The notes below the pieces were generated by a model that saw only the letters and a program-made list of their open reading frames with translations, was not told the origin of the DNA and ran no database searches. A stretch of DNA of 64,000 nucleotides from Aspidiotus rigidus (taxonomy: Eukaryota; Arthropoda; Insecta; Hemiptera; Diaspididae), in NCBI GenBank assembly GCA_035079385.1, contig JAVHKY010000016.1:6247501-6311500 (forward strand), written 5' to 3'. Positions within the stretch are counted from its first letter, which is position 1. Every line of letters begins with the position of its first letter. Positions 13,750 through 23,890 of this stretch are shown one piece after another. A program made the translations under genes and the position numbers.

Positions 13750-13870
13750 CAGGGTGGCCAGTCTCTGGAAAACCGGGAAAAGTCGGGGAATTTAAGTGTT
13801 GATGGAAAAGTCAGGGAAAAGTCGGGGAATTTTGGCCAAGGTCGGGGGTTTTTTCGAGACTCGCGGTTAA
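13750..13870. mobile_element. MITE remnant of the CAGGGTG / GTCAGGGAA family
   Basis: One end, CAGGGTGGCCAGTCTCTGG, is followed by repeated GGGAAAAGTCGGGGAATTT and GGAAAAGTCAGGGAAAAG words. The same organisation occurs at 21637-21858 and 25275-25492. The opposite end (GTGGACACCCTG in the intact copy) was not found, so this copy is truncated. Confidence 0.6.
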
Positions 13871-13994
13871 TGTCTTGGAGGAATGTGAAAAATATCATTT
13901 TGCTTCAAAAATCATTCAAGTTTTTTAAGCGGGGAACCCTCTATCCCGTTTGTTGGGGGTACTTCCAGGAATTGCGAGGTTGATGACGTCACGG

Positions 13995-14260
13995 AGAGGG
14001 GAGGGGGACTTAGAAAAATTCTTACCTCCGAGCTATATATGATAGGAGGGGACTTGGAAAAATTCTTACCTCCGAGCTGTATGTGATAGGTGGGGGACTT
14101 GGAAAAATTCAGACCTCCGAGCTATATATGATAGGAGGGGGACTTAGAAAATTCCGACCTCCCAGCTATATATATATGATAGGAGGGGGACTTGGAAAGA
14201 CGACGGCTTCCTTGAAATTGCAGCGCGTTCAAGTTGTCACGTCATGATTTTAGGACTTGG
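13995..14260 (-). repeat. Small tandem array of the satellite-related monomer
   Basis: About four to five tandem units of 45-60 bp read GAGCTATATATGATAGGAG then GGGGACTTGGAAAAATTC then CCTCCGAG. In reverse complement this matches the large array at 58.6-60.4 kb (TCATATATGGCTCGAGAG, GAAATTTTTCCAAGTCCCCC). The array is followed by GACGACGGCTTCCTTGAAATT, which resembles the outer arm of the foldback at 58174-58575. The neighbourhood therefore looks like another copy of the same composite repeat. Confidence 0.75.
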
Positions 14261-14679
14261 AAAACATTCACCCCCATTCCTACCCCGTCTAGTATACTGT
14301 AGATTAAACTGAATAGCTCACGAGCTCTAATAGCTCGCACCGCCCATTTACCTGAACAGCCTGTTGTAGGCCTATTGAAGTGTAGTACAGAGACCTATGC
14401 GACGTCTCGATGAATACATTTGCCGAACAAACGTGAGATATCGATTTTTTCTCATTTTAAAGCTAATTTGGCTGGACTCGTTTGTGACCACGAAATTGAG
14501 GGTTTCCGATGTTATCGTTCAGAGTATTTGAGAAATGTGGTAATACCCGAATGTACCTTATTGTAAACTAACTAATATAGTAGAATTATTGTACACTTGA
14601 GATCTCTTCGACCTGGGAGGTCGGGAGGGGCGGAGGAAGCAATTCGCAGAAAAATTTCGACCTATCTATGATTCAAAAG

Positions 14680-15165
14680 AGAGAGAAAACAGGTCTTGTC
14701 ATCTTTCGAAAACATCGACGCGCTATAACCCCTCTTCATCCATTAATTCTTCAAGGCTTCACAATTGACAACCTCTCCTCTTATAAATTCCCGGGTATAA
14801 CCTCTGATAAAAAAACTCTCCTGGATACCTCACATGAAGTCATTCAAAGCTAAATGTCTAAACGCTACCAATATCATCACGCACCTCTCCCACACCCACA
14901 TAGGATGCAATCGCAAACTTCTGCTTCAACTATACAAAAGTCTTATTCGTTCCCAACTCGATTACGGTGCTACAATCTACAGCCAATGCAGTAAATCCAA
15001 AATCAAACTCCTCGATACTATTCAAGTATCCACCCTGCGCATGACTCTCGAGGCTTTTCAAACTCCTCTAATTGAGCCTTTTTGCAGAAGCAACAGAACC
15101 ACCATTACATTTTCGCACTCTCATACTGACTGCAAACTTTCTCGCCTCGTCTTCTCAAATTCCTG
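14680..15165 (+). pseudogene. LINE reverse transcriptase C-terminal fragment (frameshifted)
   Basis: Two overlapping frames together cover the RT region downstream of the catalytic aspartates. The first reads KTGLVIFRKHRR...FTIDNLSSYKFPGI. The second reads SHTHIGCNRKLLLQLYKS, then LIRSQLDYGATIYSQCSK, then LLDTIQVSTLRMTLEAF. The match to I/R1/jockey-type RT is by motif order and spacing, recalled from the family and not searched. Frameshifts near 14840 and 15080 and the loss of the YxDD region mean it cannot encode a working enzyme. Confidence 0.85.
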
Positions 15166-15286
15166 ACCTTCCAATCTATACATCTATCCTTTCTCCTAGT
15201 AACTTCCTCCTCTCCTCTTTAAAATCCTACCTTCAATACCTCCGTAAACTCTCACCTCTCCTTTCTATGAAACCAACGTCGCTTCC

Positions 15287-15724
15287 GTGGCTATTATCTC
15301 CCCCCCATCTGTCAGACTCGACCTCGCAAATTACCTAAAAATGGACAACTATTCCTATCGAACACTAATCGCAGAAATCATTGCAGAATATCCAAACCAT
15401 GAAATCTGCTTCACTGATGGCTCTAAATCTCAATCTAAAACAGCTTATGCATTTTCAATCAACGACATTATAACCGCTAAACGACTCCGTAACTCAGATT
15501 CAGTATTTACTGCTGAACTTTGTGTTATTCACCACTGCCTTTCGCAACTCACACAACGACCACCACGACACAATTACATCTTACTAACTGATTCTCTTTC
15601 ATTTCTTTCGACAATTCAAGACATCCACTCAACAAACCCTATAATTCAACGCATCCACCTCATTCTTGATGAAACTCTTGCTTCCATCGAATCAACAATG
15701 ACTTTCATCTGGATCTGGACGTGA
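15287..15724 (+). pseudogene. LINE RNase H domain (partial)
   Basis: A 145-codon open frame carries the first three RNase H catalytic acids in the expected order: D44 in FTDGSKS, E77 in FTAELCVIHH and D102 in LLTDSLSFLS. RNase H of LINEs removes the RNA template strand during reverse transcription. The frame ends at FIWIWT, just where the fourth catalytic motif should follow. The DKIDRAAKE sequence of that motif is found immediately downstream in another frame (about 15721-15755), so a small deletion or frameshift has broken the domain. The upstream PPSVRLDLANY segment is the usual linker between RT and RNase H in these elements. Confidence 0.85.
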
Positions 15725-15929
15725 CAAGATTGATCGTGCAGCCAAGGAAGATTACAGATCCGTCTTCTTCCCCCATCATACGACCTAAAAAACTGTTACC
15801 GTTCCCTAATTTTGAATGCCTGGCATCATCTTTCACCTTTTGGTCCTCCTCAAACAGAAATTCCCGTCATGAAAAAATCATTCTCTGCCGACTCAGGATT
15901 GGCCACACACGACTAACTCATTCTCACTA

Positions 15930-16043
15930 AGGCACTGCAGGTATGCGCATCTTTCGATGTAAACAAACAAAATCAGCCGGAGGCATATGGGAGTGGTGCT
16001 GCCTCCGGCTGATTTCGTAAAGATGCACATACCTGCAGTACCT
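15930..16043. mobile_element. 114-bp palindromic MITE inserted in the LINE, TA target duplication
   Basis: The terminal inverted repeats start AGGCACTGCAGGTATGCGC and end GCACATACCTGCAGTACCT. A second inner pair, AAAATCAGCCGGAGGCA and TGCCTCCGGCTGATTT, also pairs, so nearly the whole element folds into one hairpin. TA dinucleotides flank it (15928-15929 and 16044-16045), as expected for Tc1/mariner-type transposition. It splits the LINE coding sequence exactly after the RIGHTRLTHSH motif. The reading frame resumes beyond it with a cysteine/histidine segment (DNLTVQHLFSCPAL). Confidence 0.9.
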
Positions 16044-16328
16044 TATTCCCACCTCCTACTAAATCTCTTCCCTCCATCTATCAACTACTGTCAAGCGGAC
16101 AACCTAACAGTACAACACCTATTCTCATGTCCAGCTCTACAAAACCAACGACAATCTTTTAACGTCTCGTCTTCCTTGTAGTCTGCCTTATGCAACAACT
16201 CCGAAACAGTTACTAACTCTCTTCAATACTTACGCTCTACCTACTACTTTCCTCTCCTCTAACAACCTACAGTACCTTTACGCGAGCTGATGACCCATAG
16301 AGCAGTCAAATAAATAAAAAAATAAAAT

Positions 16329-16330
<2 letters not shown>

Positions 16331-16419
<89 letters not shown>
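16331..16419. repeat. (GA)44 microsatellite
   Basis: An uninterrupted AG/GA dinucleotide run of about 89 bp. It follows directly on the A-rich 3' tail of the LINE, which may have seeded it. Confidence 0.98.
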
Positions 16420-16422
<3 letters not shown>

Positions 16423-19344
16423 TTGAAAACTCGAGCATATTCTGAAAATGTTTGACATTTGGAGAAAGAGGTTCGGAAGGAGTATTTCCGAAGGGAGTTA
16501 AGTCTTTGACCTAGTTTAGGGAAATTTTCGACTTTTAGGAGAGGGTTTACCATCGAGCGAAACGTGGTTCCGAAGGGAACCTAGTCTTCGACCTTAACAG
16601 TTTATAACTTCCGAGCGATTTAAACAATTGTAATTCTCGTGACGATTTCCATTGCGATCTAATCAATCCGTCCCAATGAATTTAGAAAAATCCCTCTTCC
16701 TTTTTCGAACAGGTACCTGAGTTTCCCAATCAACATATAAGATTCCGTAAAAAGTATGATGGTATCTAATCAAAGGGAGTGTCAGGGTCAACAAATTGCT
16801 AAAATTGCCTCTTGTAAATTTATGGACGTCGCCCTCTTCCTGCTCGACCTAATGGAATCCCTTCTGTTTTTTTTGGGGGGGAAGAATTTTTATTCGTTGA
16901 ATCTTTTATTATCTTATTTAGGTACAAGAGGACAGTAAAGTTTGACGGCAGAATCGTTGAGCGTACTTTTACAACCGTCGTGTCCAGTGATAAATTCGAA
17001 GTGGGTGCTTTATGATGGTTCCGTTATTTGGGATTTTTCTTGTCCGTGATCTTGGGAAGATTCGAAGTTAATGTTGGCTCGCGTTTGTATACACGATTCT
17101 GCCGACACTGTATTTTATTCTCGCCCATCGAGCGTCCTTCGCCTTGTGTTTTTGGAATTATAATTTTTTTTCTTCCAGAATAATTATCCTCGACGGGAGG
17201 AAAGAAGATAGCGTTTTCAGTGTACTTTTCGTGCACATCACGAAACGCACGGTATTAAAGTGTTACAAGATATCCGTAATACTGGCGTAGTAGTCCGAGC
17301 AAAATAATAAAATGTTGGTTTTATAAAATGTCGAAAGCGCGTTTAAACAAAACACGGATCTAAAAACGAGGAGATCTGCGCGGGACACATTTGAGATGAT
17401 TCTAGAACTGATGTTGGAAAGAAAAAAAAAAAAAAGTAGAAGAAGAGCAAAAAGTAGTTTTTTTACATTACCGTTCTCCTCCCGAGTAAAGTACTATACA
17501 CAGTATGTATGTATATATATTTTTTTTATTTATGTTTGTGTGCCTCTCATTTAACGTTCTTACGCGCGTAAAGACGAACACGTACGTGCACACACACATG
17601 CACACTTGTCTCGTTCGTATATAATAGAAAGAAAGAGAGAGAGAGCGAGAGGTAACGATGTAATGTACGCATGCCGCGGTCGCGTTTAAATTACCTTCTC
17701 CTACTCTTCTTTCCCTAACGGCCGTCAGATCTTTAAGAGTAGTAATCTTTCAAACGAGAGAGAGAGAAAAAAAAAGCCGCGTTGCCGCGAAATATTAAGC
17801 GGTGGTGAGAAGGGTGCAAGGTTGCCGTGTATCGAGTTCCTGTAGAGGTGAGAGACGACATCGAGAAGCGAGATATCGTCGTTTTTCGTATAGTCCTCAA
17901 CGTTTTGTCACCCTATTATGTCTGTACACATATATCGCGTTTACATGAAATGTGTGCGCGCGATGGTTGTGTGCATTTTCGTTGACCACTGAGAAACAAA
18001 TCGTATTTTGACTGTGCGATATAATTTATCGATACCATAATATAATAGCCTGGAATAAGAATGGTCGGAGGCTGCTGACATAATAATTGATATTTTTCCT
18101 CTTCGGAGCATTTACCTTTCAACCCTACGGATGGTCGCCGTCGACAGCGAAGGTCGATCCTCGTGTGGTCGTAGACCCTGAGGCTGAGTGACACTCATCG
18201 TATGCCGACGCGTCCTCGCGTACTTACGGTATTAATTCTCCGGGTAAAAGCGAGCGCGTGTAAAAACGCGGATTCGTAAGAACGAGGAAAGAGAATGAGA
18301 AATTCTGGTACAGTACGGTACAGTACTACAGTTTTCGAATATATAAAACGCCGCAAATTTCGTCCCGAAGGAAATTATTGACCGGGTGTTTTTTCGTTAA
18401 AACTCACGTCTCCACGTACATCTGCGTAAAACAGCTCGGTATCATCGGTGACAACGAGAATACTACACCGCGACGAGTACAAACAACAACCACTACTACT
18501 ACAGTTACTATTACTACTACCACCGCCGACCACCACTACTACTTTACTTCTTGTATTCGAGTCGACTTTGTCAATTTGAAGCCGTTCCGAACGTATTGTA
18601 TCAGCTAGCAGAAATTGATCGGCTTAGAGGTGTGCATGTATGCGTGTGTGTGCGTCGAAAGTCTTAACACACACACCGAGCGTACAGATTGCAGTGTATA
18701 TTTTGATGTACTACGCCGTACAATAATATAATATTGTTTAGAAGAGTCCCTACTACTTTTTCTTATAATATTATAGCTGCTGCTGCTGTTGTTGCTGTGT
18801 ATATGTGTGTTGTCGAGTTTTGCGAGCTGGCCGCGAAAATTTGCAATAGGTGTACAGAGAGAGCCGTGGTTTGAACAAGCCTTGCTGTATAATTCGCGTT
18901 GTACGTAATTATTTTATTATTAAAATATCTCTGTGCCTGCTTCTAAGACTGACATCGACTGACTATTCTGTATACGTAGGCGAAATGTAAGATTTCAATG
19001 TACTGCCGTGGAAAACTATTCAATTCTCCAACATTTCATTTGTGGGGTGGTTGAGTCGCCTTGACATTGATTATTTTTCACTGGAATGTTCCAATATCTT
19101 TCAATTTTCTGTCGAAATTGAGAATATCGCGACGAGGGTGTATTTCGTCAGCGCAAATGACGTCATTTGGAATGAGGGACTGCGTCAGAAGCGTTCGTGT
19201 TGGTATGTTAATTTTCTTCACAAGCGGATGCGAAGGAAGAATCGATCCCAATATCTCTGACATCGATTTTCATGAAATTAATGTTGATAATAAAGTTGTT
19301 GTAGTCTTCTTTTATATGAACGTGGTCTTGAATTATATTCATCA
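16420..19344. other. Unique, partly CpG-rich sequence; no gene recognised
   Basis: From about 17 kb to 18.9 kb CpG dinucleotides become frequent and simple repeats appear: a GA-rich run near 17633, (ACT/ACC)n at about 18485-18545, and (GCT)n/(GTT)n at about 18777-18797. A TATA-like word (ATATATAAAACG, about 18340) lies in this block. Such composition often marks UTRs or promoters in insects, but no exon or start site can be supported. Confidence 0.4.
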
Positions 19345-19429
19345 CGATTCAGGGTGTCTACCAGGTCAACTAAGTCAATTAAAGTCAACTTTTTTGAAAC
19401 ATGGTCGACTAAGTCAAGTAAAGTCAACT

Positions 19430-20994
19430 CAGGGTGTCTACTGGCAAGTGAAACAACCAAAAGCAAGTAAATAGCAATTATTTACTTGAGGGGGCATCCG
19501 AGCATGTAAATAGCATCCTTTTGCACTAGGAGCAACCAAAAAACGGAAAAACAGGGGGAAAACTTCAGTACTGCATATATATCATAGAATTGTGAAGCGT
19601 TTTGGAGAAATTGAGCAATTGGGCACTGTCTGATCATTATTAAAATCTATAGTTCTGACTTCTGAGTTAACCTCAAAAGAAAGTTACTGTCATACTTGTA
19701 GATTAATAATTTCCTATACCTTTCTAATTTTGTTCTTATATTATAATAATAATTTTGGTGATTGGAGAGGTCGTGTTTCTTATCTATTGATATGTGGGTG
19801 ATTCTACCGAGATAATCATATTTTGTGTTCCAGTTAATATAGAGTACTCAAATGCGATTCTTCCAAAAAAAAAAACTTCCATCATGTAGAGGAAAGATTC
19901 CTCTACATACCCAATGTATCAAAATCCACATAAAATATCAATTACGGAAAATGAGATTAAGTGGGTAAAATGTCCATCGTCGTGGATGTCTCAGCCTAGA
20001 AATATAACTTTACTTAAATTTTTTCAGAAACAACGATCACAATTTCTTGGAGTTTGAATGAAAAATATATGAGATTAAGACTTGTTCTCACATCCCTACT
20101 GAGTTTTTGGTCTAAAAACGTTTTCATTTCCTTAAAATCAAATTATGTTATCTTGTATCTGACAATTTGGTCCATCGTCGTGGACAACTTTCAGTGGTGT
20201 ATCAGCATTAATAATTTTTCATTCCGAACTTTTTAAAGAGGTCACACTGATAGATTCTGCTCCCCACTAATAGGTTCACACCTAAAAAAATCAATAATCT
20301 GTATAGTGAATGTTTCTACCTCATTTCAACTGTGTAAAATGAAAATTCCATTTTTAATTTAGTCCAACCGTCGTGGACCCTATTCTGTGGAATGCTTTAT
20401 CAATTCTGACACCAAAATCGTGGTTAATCTTAGCTAAATCGTGTTACATTCCACTAACATTGTCAAATTTTCGATCTGGAGAATGGTACCTGGTAGGTAA
20501 TGAAATGAACATGATTTTGTCCAACGCCGTGGTCGTTTTTTTTCTGTCTTTCGTCGTGGCTGTATCATCCATGGCGAAGGACATTTATCTATTGTCCATC
20601 GTCGTGGATGTGTATTTACCTATGTTGTCCATCGTCGTGGATAGAACAATTTTCAAAACCTCTTTACATCCCCCTCCCAAATTTTAAGCATGTTCATGAT
20701 TACTAGCATTTTCTGCTACCTACCTCCTAACACTTTACATAAAAAAATTATGAAAAAATGGTTCTTCCAAAAAAAGAAAAAAGAATTTCAAAATATGGCT
20801 ATCTCGGTAGAATTACCCATGGTAGTCTTGAATAAAAACTAAAAAAATCATCTTACGATTTGTCTGGGAGCTGCCCCTTTGTCAAGGCGCGCAACATCAA
20901 GGGTTTTCGCCTGACAATTGAGGATTTTTTTGTGGTAAGTCAGTAGCAAGTAAATGGCATCCTTTTTCATTTTATTTTTCTAGTAGACACCCTG
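19430..20994. mobile_element. Element T, copy 1 (1,565 bp)
   Basis: The inverted termini are CAGGGTGTCTACTGG and CTAGTAGACACCCTG. Near both ends the direct word AAGTAAATRGCATCCTTTT recurs. The flanks CAACT (19425-19429) and CAATT (20995-20999) look like a 5-bp target duplication with one change. The interior has no transposase, only frames of 60 and 104 codons without motifs. It does carry a repeated 14-bp word, TCCATCGTCGTGGA, and close variants. T1 is nested in element A. A 5-bp duplication does not fit hAT (8 bp), so the superfamily is left open. Confidence 0.85.
19973..20641 (+). repeat. Seven dispersed copies of the TCCATCGTCGTGGA motif inside T1
   Basis: Exact copies lie at 19973-19986, 20171-20184, 20595-20608 and 20628-20641. 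Variants lie at about 20363-20377 (TCCAACCGTCGTGGA), 20520-20532 (TCCAACGCCGTGG) and 20550-20560 (TTCGTCGTGGC). All are in the same orientation, and the exact copies have palindromic ends (TCCA...TGGA). Equivalent copies are in T2 and T3. They could be protein-binding iterons, but nothing in the window shows what binds them. Confidence 0.85.
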
Positions 20995-21400
20995 CAATTG
21001 AATATTAATTCTTGCAAACGAATAAAAAAATACCGAAATTACAATATTAGTTTGGAGGGAGGGGGGAAGTTTGATATTTTTTGAGGTCAAATAAAATATC
21101 GAAAAAAGGTCAACTAATGTCAACTATTTCCAGTTTTCAATTCTGGTAGACACCCTGCGATTGAATGTGGGAGGGTGTCTTGATGGCCATCAAAAACACG
21201 TGATCTCTCTTTTGTTGATGGACACTCTCAAAAAATTTCTCCGAGTGCGAATGCGTCCGCGAGCCTTAGACCATGAACAGCATAGTCTGAGCTTTGGCCG
21301 TATAGACGTGTACACACTGCTGATTGGAAAGTGTGACAAGTAAATGAGCATAATTGAGGGGGGAAGGAAGGCAATACTGTAGACTACGGAATGCGGTGCG

Positions 21401-21714
21401 GTGCTCTCTAAATCCTCTCACTCGTCAACATTCGGGTATGCCTTTTTGCCCGTCCAATTCCGCTTATTTCTTATCCAAGGTGTCCACTTGTCTGGAAAAT
21501 CTGGAAGTCAGGGAAAAGTCAGGAAATTTTGTGAGACCTGGAAAAGTCTGCGGTGGGGTGCTCTCTAAATCCTCTCACTCGTCAACATTCGGCTATGCCT
21601 TTTTTTTCCGTCCAATTACGCTTATTTCTTATCAACGGTGTCCACTTGTTTGGAAAATCTGGAAGTCAGGGAAAAGTCAGAAAATTTTGTGAGACCTGGA
21701 AAAGTCAGGGAATC
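21401..21714 (+). repeat. 157-bp tandem duplication inside X1
   Basis: The unit beginning GTGCTCTCTAAATCCTCTC at 21401 repeats from 21558. Each unit contains the left end of a GTGTCCACTTGT-type MITE followed by GTCAGGGAAAAGTCAG. The duplication therefore multiplied the MITE end. The equivalent in X2 is at 29745-30058. Confidence 0.9.
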
Positions 21715-21858
21715 TTTTGAGATACATCAAAAAAAGTTCGAGCTAAGAAGTTTTTTTTTTTTTTTTTTTTTTTTTTTGTGCTTTTCATTGGAGATCATAG
21801 TCTGAAAAAACCTGGAAAAGTCATGGAATTTCATTTCAGAGAAAAAGTGAACACCCTG
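21637..21858. mobile_element. MITE, GTCAGGGAA family
   Basis: The left end GGTGTCCACTTG has lost its CAG start, and the right end is GTGAACACCCTG. The interior has GGAAGTCAGGGAAAAGTCAG and CCTGGAAAAGTCAGGG words plus a T-rich tract, matching the better copy at 25275-25492. A run of 27 T lies at 21751-21777. The equivalent in X2 is at about 29981-30201 with 26 T. Confidence 0.75.
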
Positions 21859-22262
21859 TTATCCATGTTGTCTACCGGTCATAAAAGTCGTGAAAGAGTC
21901 ATGAATTTAGGTTGACGTACATATTTTATTCAATTCTCTTCAATTTCTCTGAGAACGAAATAAAAAATTGAACACCACTTGTTTTTACTGTTCGTGACTT
22001 TTTTTGACGTTACAACATAAGTAATATCGTCACTTCAAAAAGGTATTGTAAAGTCGTAGAAAAACTAACGGGTTTTTTAATGGAGCTGAACGAGGGGTGG
22101 CAGGGAACCTGTTTTATGGGGCACGTGGGATTTGAAAAATGTAGATTGTAACCTTGAAGCTATGTATATTAGGAGGGGAACTTGGAGAAAAAACTGATCT
22201 ACGACGTCATCAGAGTGTGATGTCACAGGTCTCACCCCCCAAACTGTATATAATGGGAGGGG

Positions 22263-23070
22263 CAGGGTGTCTACAGGTGCTGAAAGAATTCCGGAAATAG
22301 GTGCTGAAAGTCCTGAAAAGTACTGAAATTTCCGGAAAAAATCGTCAAAGAGTCCTTTTTTATGACGAAGCGATGCTTTCAGAATTCCAGGGTGGGGATT
22401 GGACCACTTTTCCCGCTAAAAGCCACTTTTTTTTTATTGTAGCCATTTTTAGCCACTATTTTGAAAAATCGTCACTTGAGCCACTTTTTTACCTTTCTGA
22501 GCTAAAAAATGAAATATTTTTAATGATATTTTTTTTTACGACAAAAATTATAAATAATTCCTATAAAAGAATGTGAAGAAAATGAATAAAAGGAATGAAA
22601 ATTTTAAATGGTTGAATAGGGCCTCGAACAATCAACAAAATTTTATTATCCACAAAAAGAAAGATCGATTGACGAGTTACCAAATACAAACAAACGTCCA
22701 CTAAGAAATGAGTTGATCATATGTACCTAAAATGAATTTAAATTCCCTTGTCAATATTGTCAATAGTTTTTTTCATTTTTGTAGTAATTCTTTTTATTTA
22801 TCAGACTTTTTAGCTGAAGGACACTATAAAATGATTCATCTGCTTTGCAGCCGAAAATTCAAATTCCTAGCCACTTTTCCCCCACTTTTTAAAATTTATT
22901 GACTACTTTTTCCACTAGGAAAAAAAAAAAGTTGATCCCCACACTGGAATTCATTGTTATAAAAAGTTGAATTGAAACTTTCAATATCAAAATAGGTAAA
23001 CTAAAAAGCCCTGAAAAAAGGTCCCGCAAAAGTATTTCATTTTTACTTTTCAATTTTTGTAGACACTTCT
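22263..23070. mobile_element. Probable DNA element with CAGGGTGTCTAC end, interrupted by a nested element
   Basis: The left end is CAGGGTGTCTACAGG at 22263, followed by CTGAAAG/CTGAAAA words. A degenerate partner, TTGTAGACACTTCT, lies at about 23057-23070. The nested element at 22388-22946 accounts for most of the interior. The right end is weak and no target duplication was found. The equivalent in X2 is at about 30606-31413. Confidence 0.45.
22388..22946. mobile_element. Nested 559-bp MITE (AGCCACTTTT family)
   Basis: The termini are CAGGGTGGGGATTGG and GATCCCCACACTG. GAATTC flanks both sides (22382-22387 and 22947-22952). The word is palindromic, so a 5- or 6-bp duplication cannot be told apart. 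Both ends carry iterated AGCCACTTTT/AGCCATTTTT words. No coding capacity. The equivalent in X2 is at about 30731-31289. Confidence 0.75.
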
Positions 23071-23497
23071 CGGACTTGGAAAAGAAGTGATCTATGACGT
23101 CATTAGATTGTGACGTCACAGGGCTGACCTATGACGTCATCGAGTTGAGATATCACAGGCCCCACCCCCCAAGCTATCCTACATAATAGGAGGGAGACTT
23201 GGAAAAATTTCCATTCTCAAGGTATATACTCAGAAAATTTTCGAGCTACGAGCTTTGCTGGACAACCCAACAGCGGACTTTTTATCCGAAAAACCCTCCG
23301 ATGAAACAGATTCGCTTTTAAAGGTCTTGAAAAAAGCTATGGAAAAGTCATCAAATTGGTAAATTTGGATTCGGTGGACAGACTATTATCACATTGTGCA
23401 TTCAACGATTTGGGACTAAGCTCAGTCTACGCGCTATCATCATGGTCTAAGCCGCGAGCGCCTACGACTTTGATGGCGTCATCATTTTTGAGAAAAT

Positions 23498-23625
23498 GTC
23501 TATACTCCGTTAAAGGATAGAAAATAGCACCTTGAGAACGGAACGCGCCAGATAATTTCAATCTACCGTTTCGTTCTCGAGGTACTACTTTCTATCCTTT
23601 CTCAACGTGAACAGAGTATAGAGAC
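23498..23625. repeat. Foldback (inverted repeat), about 50-bp arms
   Basis: GTCTATACTCCGTT, AAAGGATAGAAAATAGCACC and TTGAGAACGGAAC in the left arm pair with GTTCTCGAGGTACTACTTTC, TATCCTTTCTC and CAGAGTATAGAGAC in the right arm, with some mismatches. It is probably a small MITE; no target duplication was identified. The equivalent in X2 is at about 31841-31968. Confidence 0.75.
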
Positions 23626-23890
23626 TTGAAATATTTTCGACCATCGAGCTATACTCGAATATGAGGAAAAACATGAGAATCGGACTCGGGGATGACGTCA
23701 TCGACTCGTACGTCATTAACCTGAGTTGAAAGAGACTTCGAGAAATTTTGACATATGAAGTATGTTACCTGAGAAAAAAAATTTCGACCGTGAATATGTG
23801 CATGAGGAAAGAGACTTGAACCCCGATCCTCAAGTTTTACAGGATTGGGCGAAATTATGGTACCACGTGGATGGAATTTGTCTGAAGTTA

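Larger units (their letters stand above)
14671..16330 (+). mobile_element. 5'-truncated LINE, I-like clade, with RNase H domain
   Basis: This is a degraded non-LTR retrotransposon covering the end of the reverse transcriptase, an RNase H domain and the C-terminal region. The pieces lie in shifting frames. Frame one (14680-14850) has KTGLVIFRK...LSSYKFPGIT, matching the post-catalytic RT segment. Frame two (14834-15080) has CNRKLLLQLYKSLIRSQLDYG, the thumb motif typical of I/R1/jockey-type elements. Frame three (from about 15072) has AEATEPPLHFRTLILTANFL. Then comes RNase H (15287-15720), and the conserved word RLRIGHTRLTHSH at about 15885-15927. The 3' end is an A-rich TAAATAAA tail, as expected for I-type elements. 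The 5' end and the catalytic RT core are missing. Confidence 0.9.
19350..21157. mobile_element. Non-autonomous DNA element A (GTCAACT family), host of nested T1
   Basis: The left end CAGGGTGTCTACCAGGTCAAC (19350) and right end GGTAGACACCCTG (21157) are inverted repeats. They are flanked by the 5-bp direct repeat CGATT (19345-19349 and 21158-21162). Next to the ends are iterated GTCAACT/GTCAATT words. Removing T1 leaves about 240 bp. The related, uninterrupted copy at 63555-63884 is longer because A lacks the segment between GTAAAGTCAACT and CAATTGAATATT, so A had an internal deletion as well as the nested insertion. No coding capacity. Confidence 0.8.

Noticed and set aside
18330..18360. TATA box (ATATATAAAACG) as a promoter
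   Set aside because: TATA-like words are common in AT-rich DNA; no initiator, exon or conserved element supports it. The same applies to those near 26450 and 41870.
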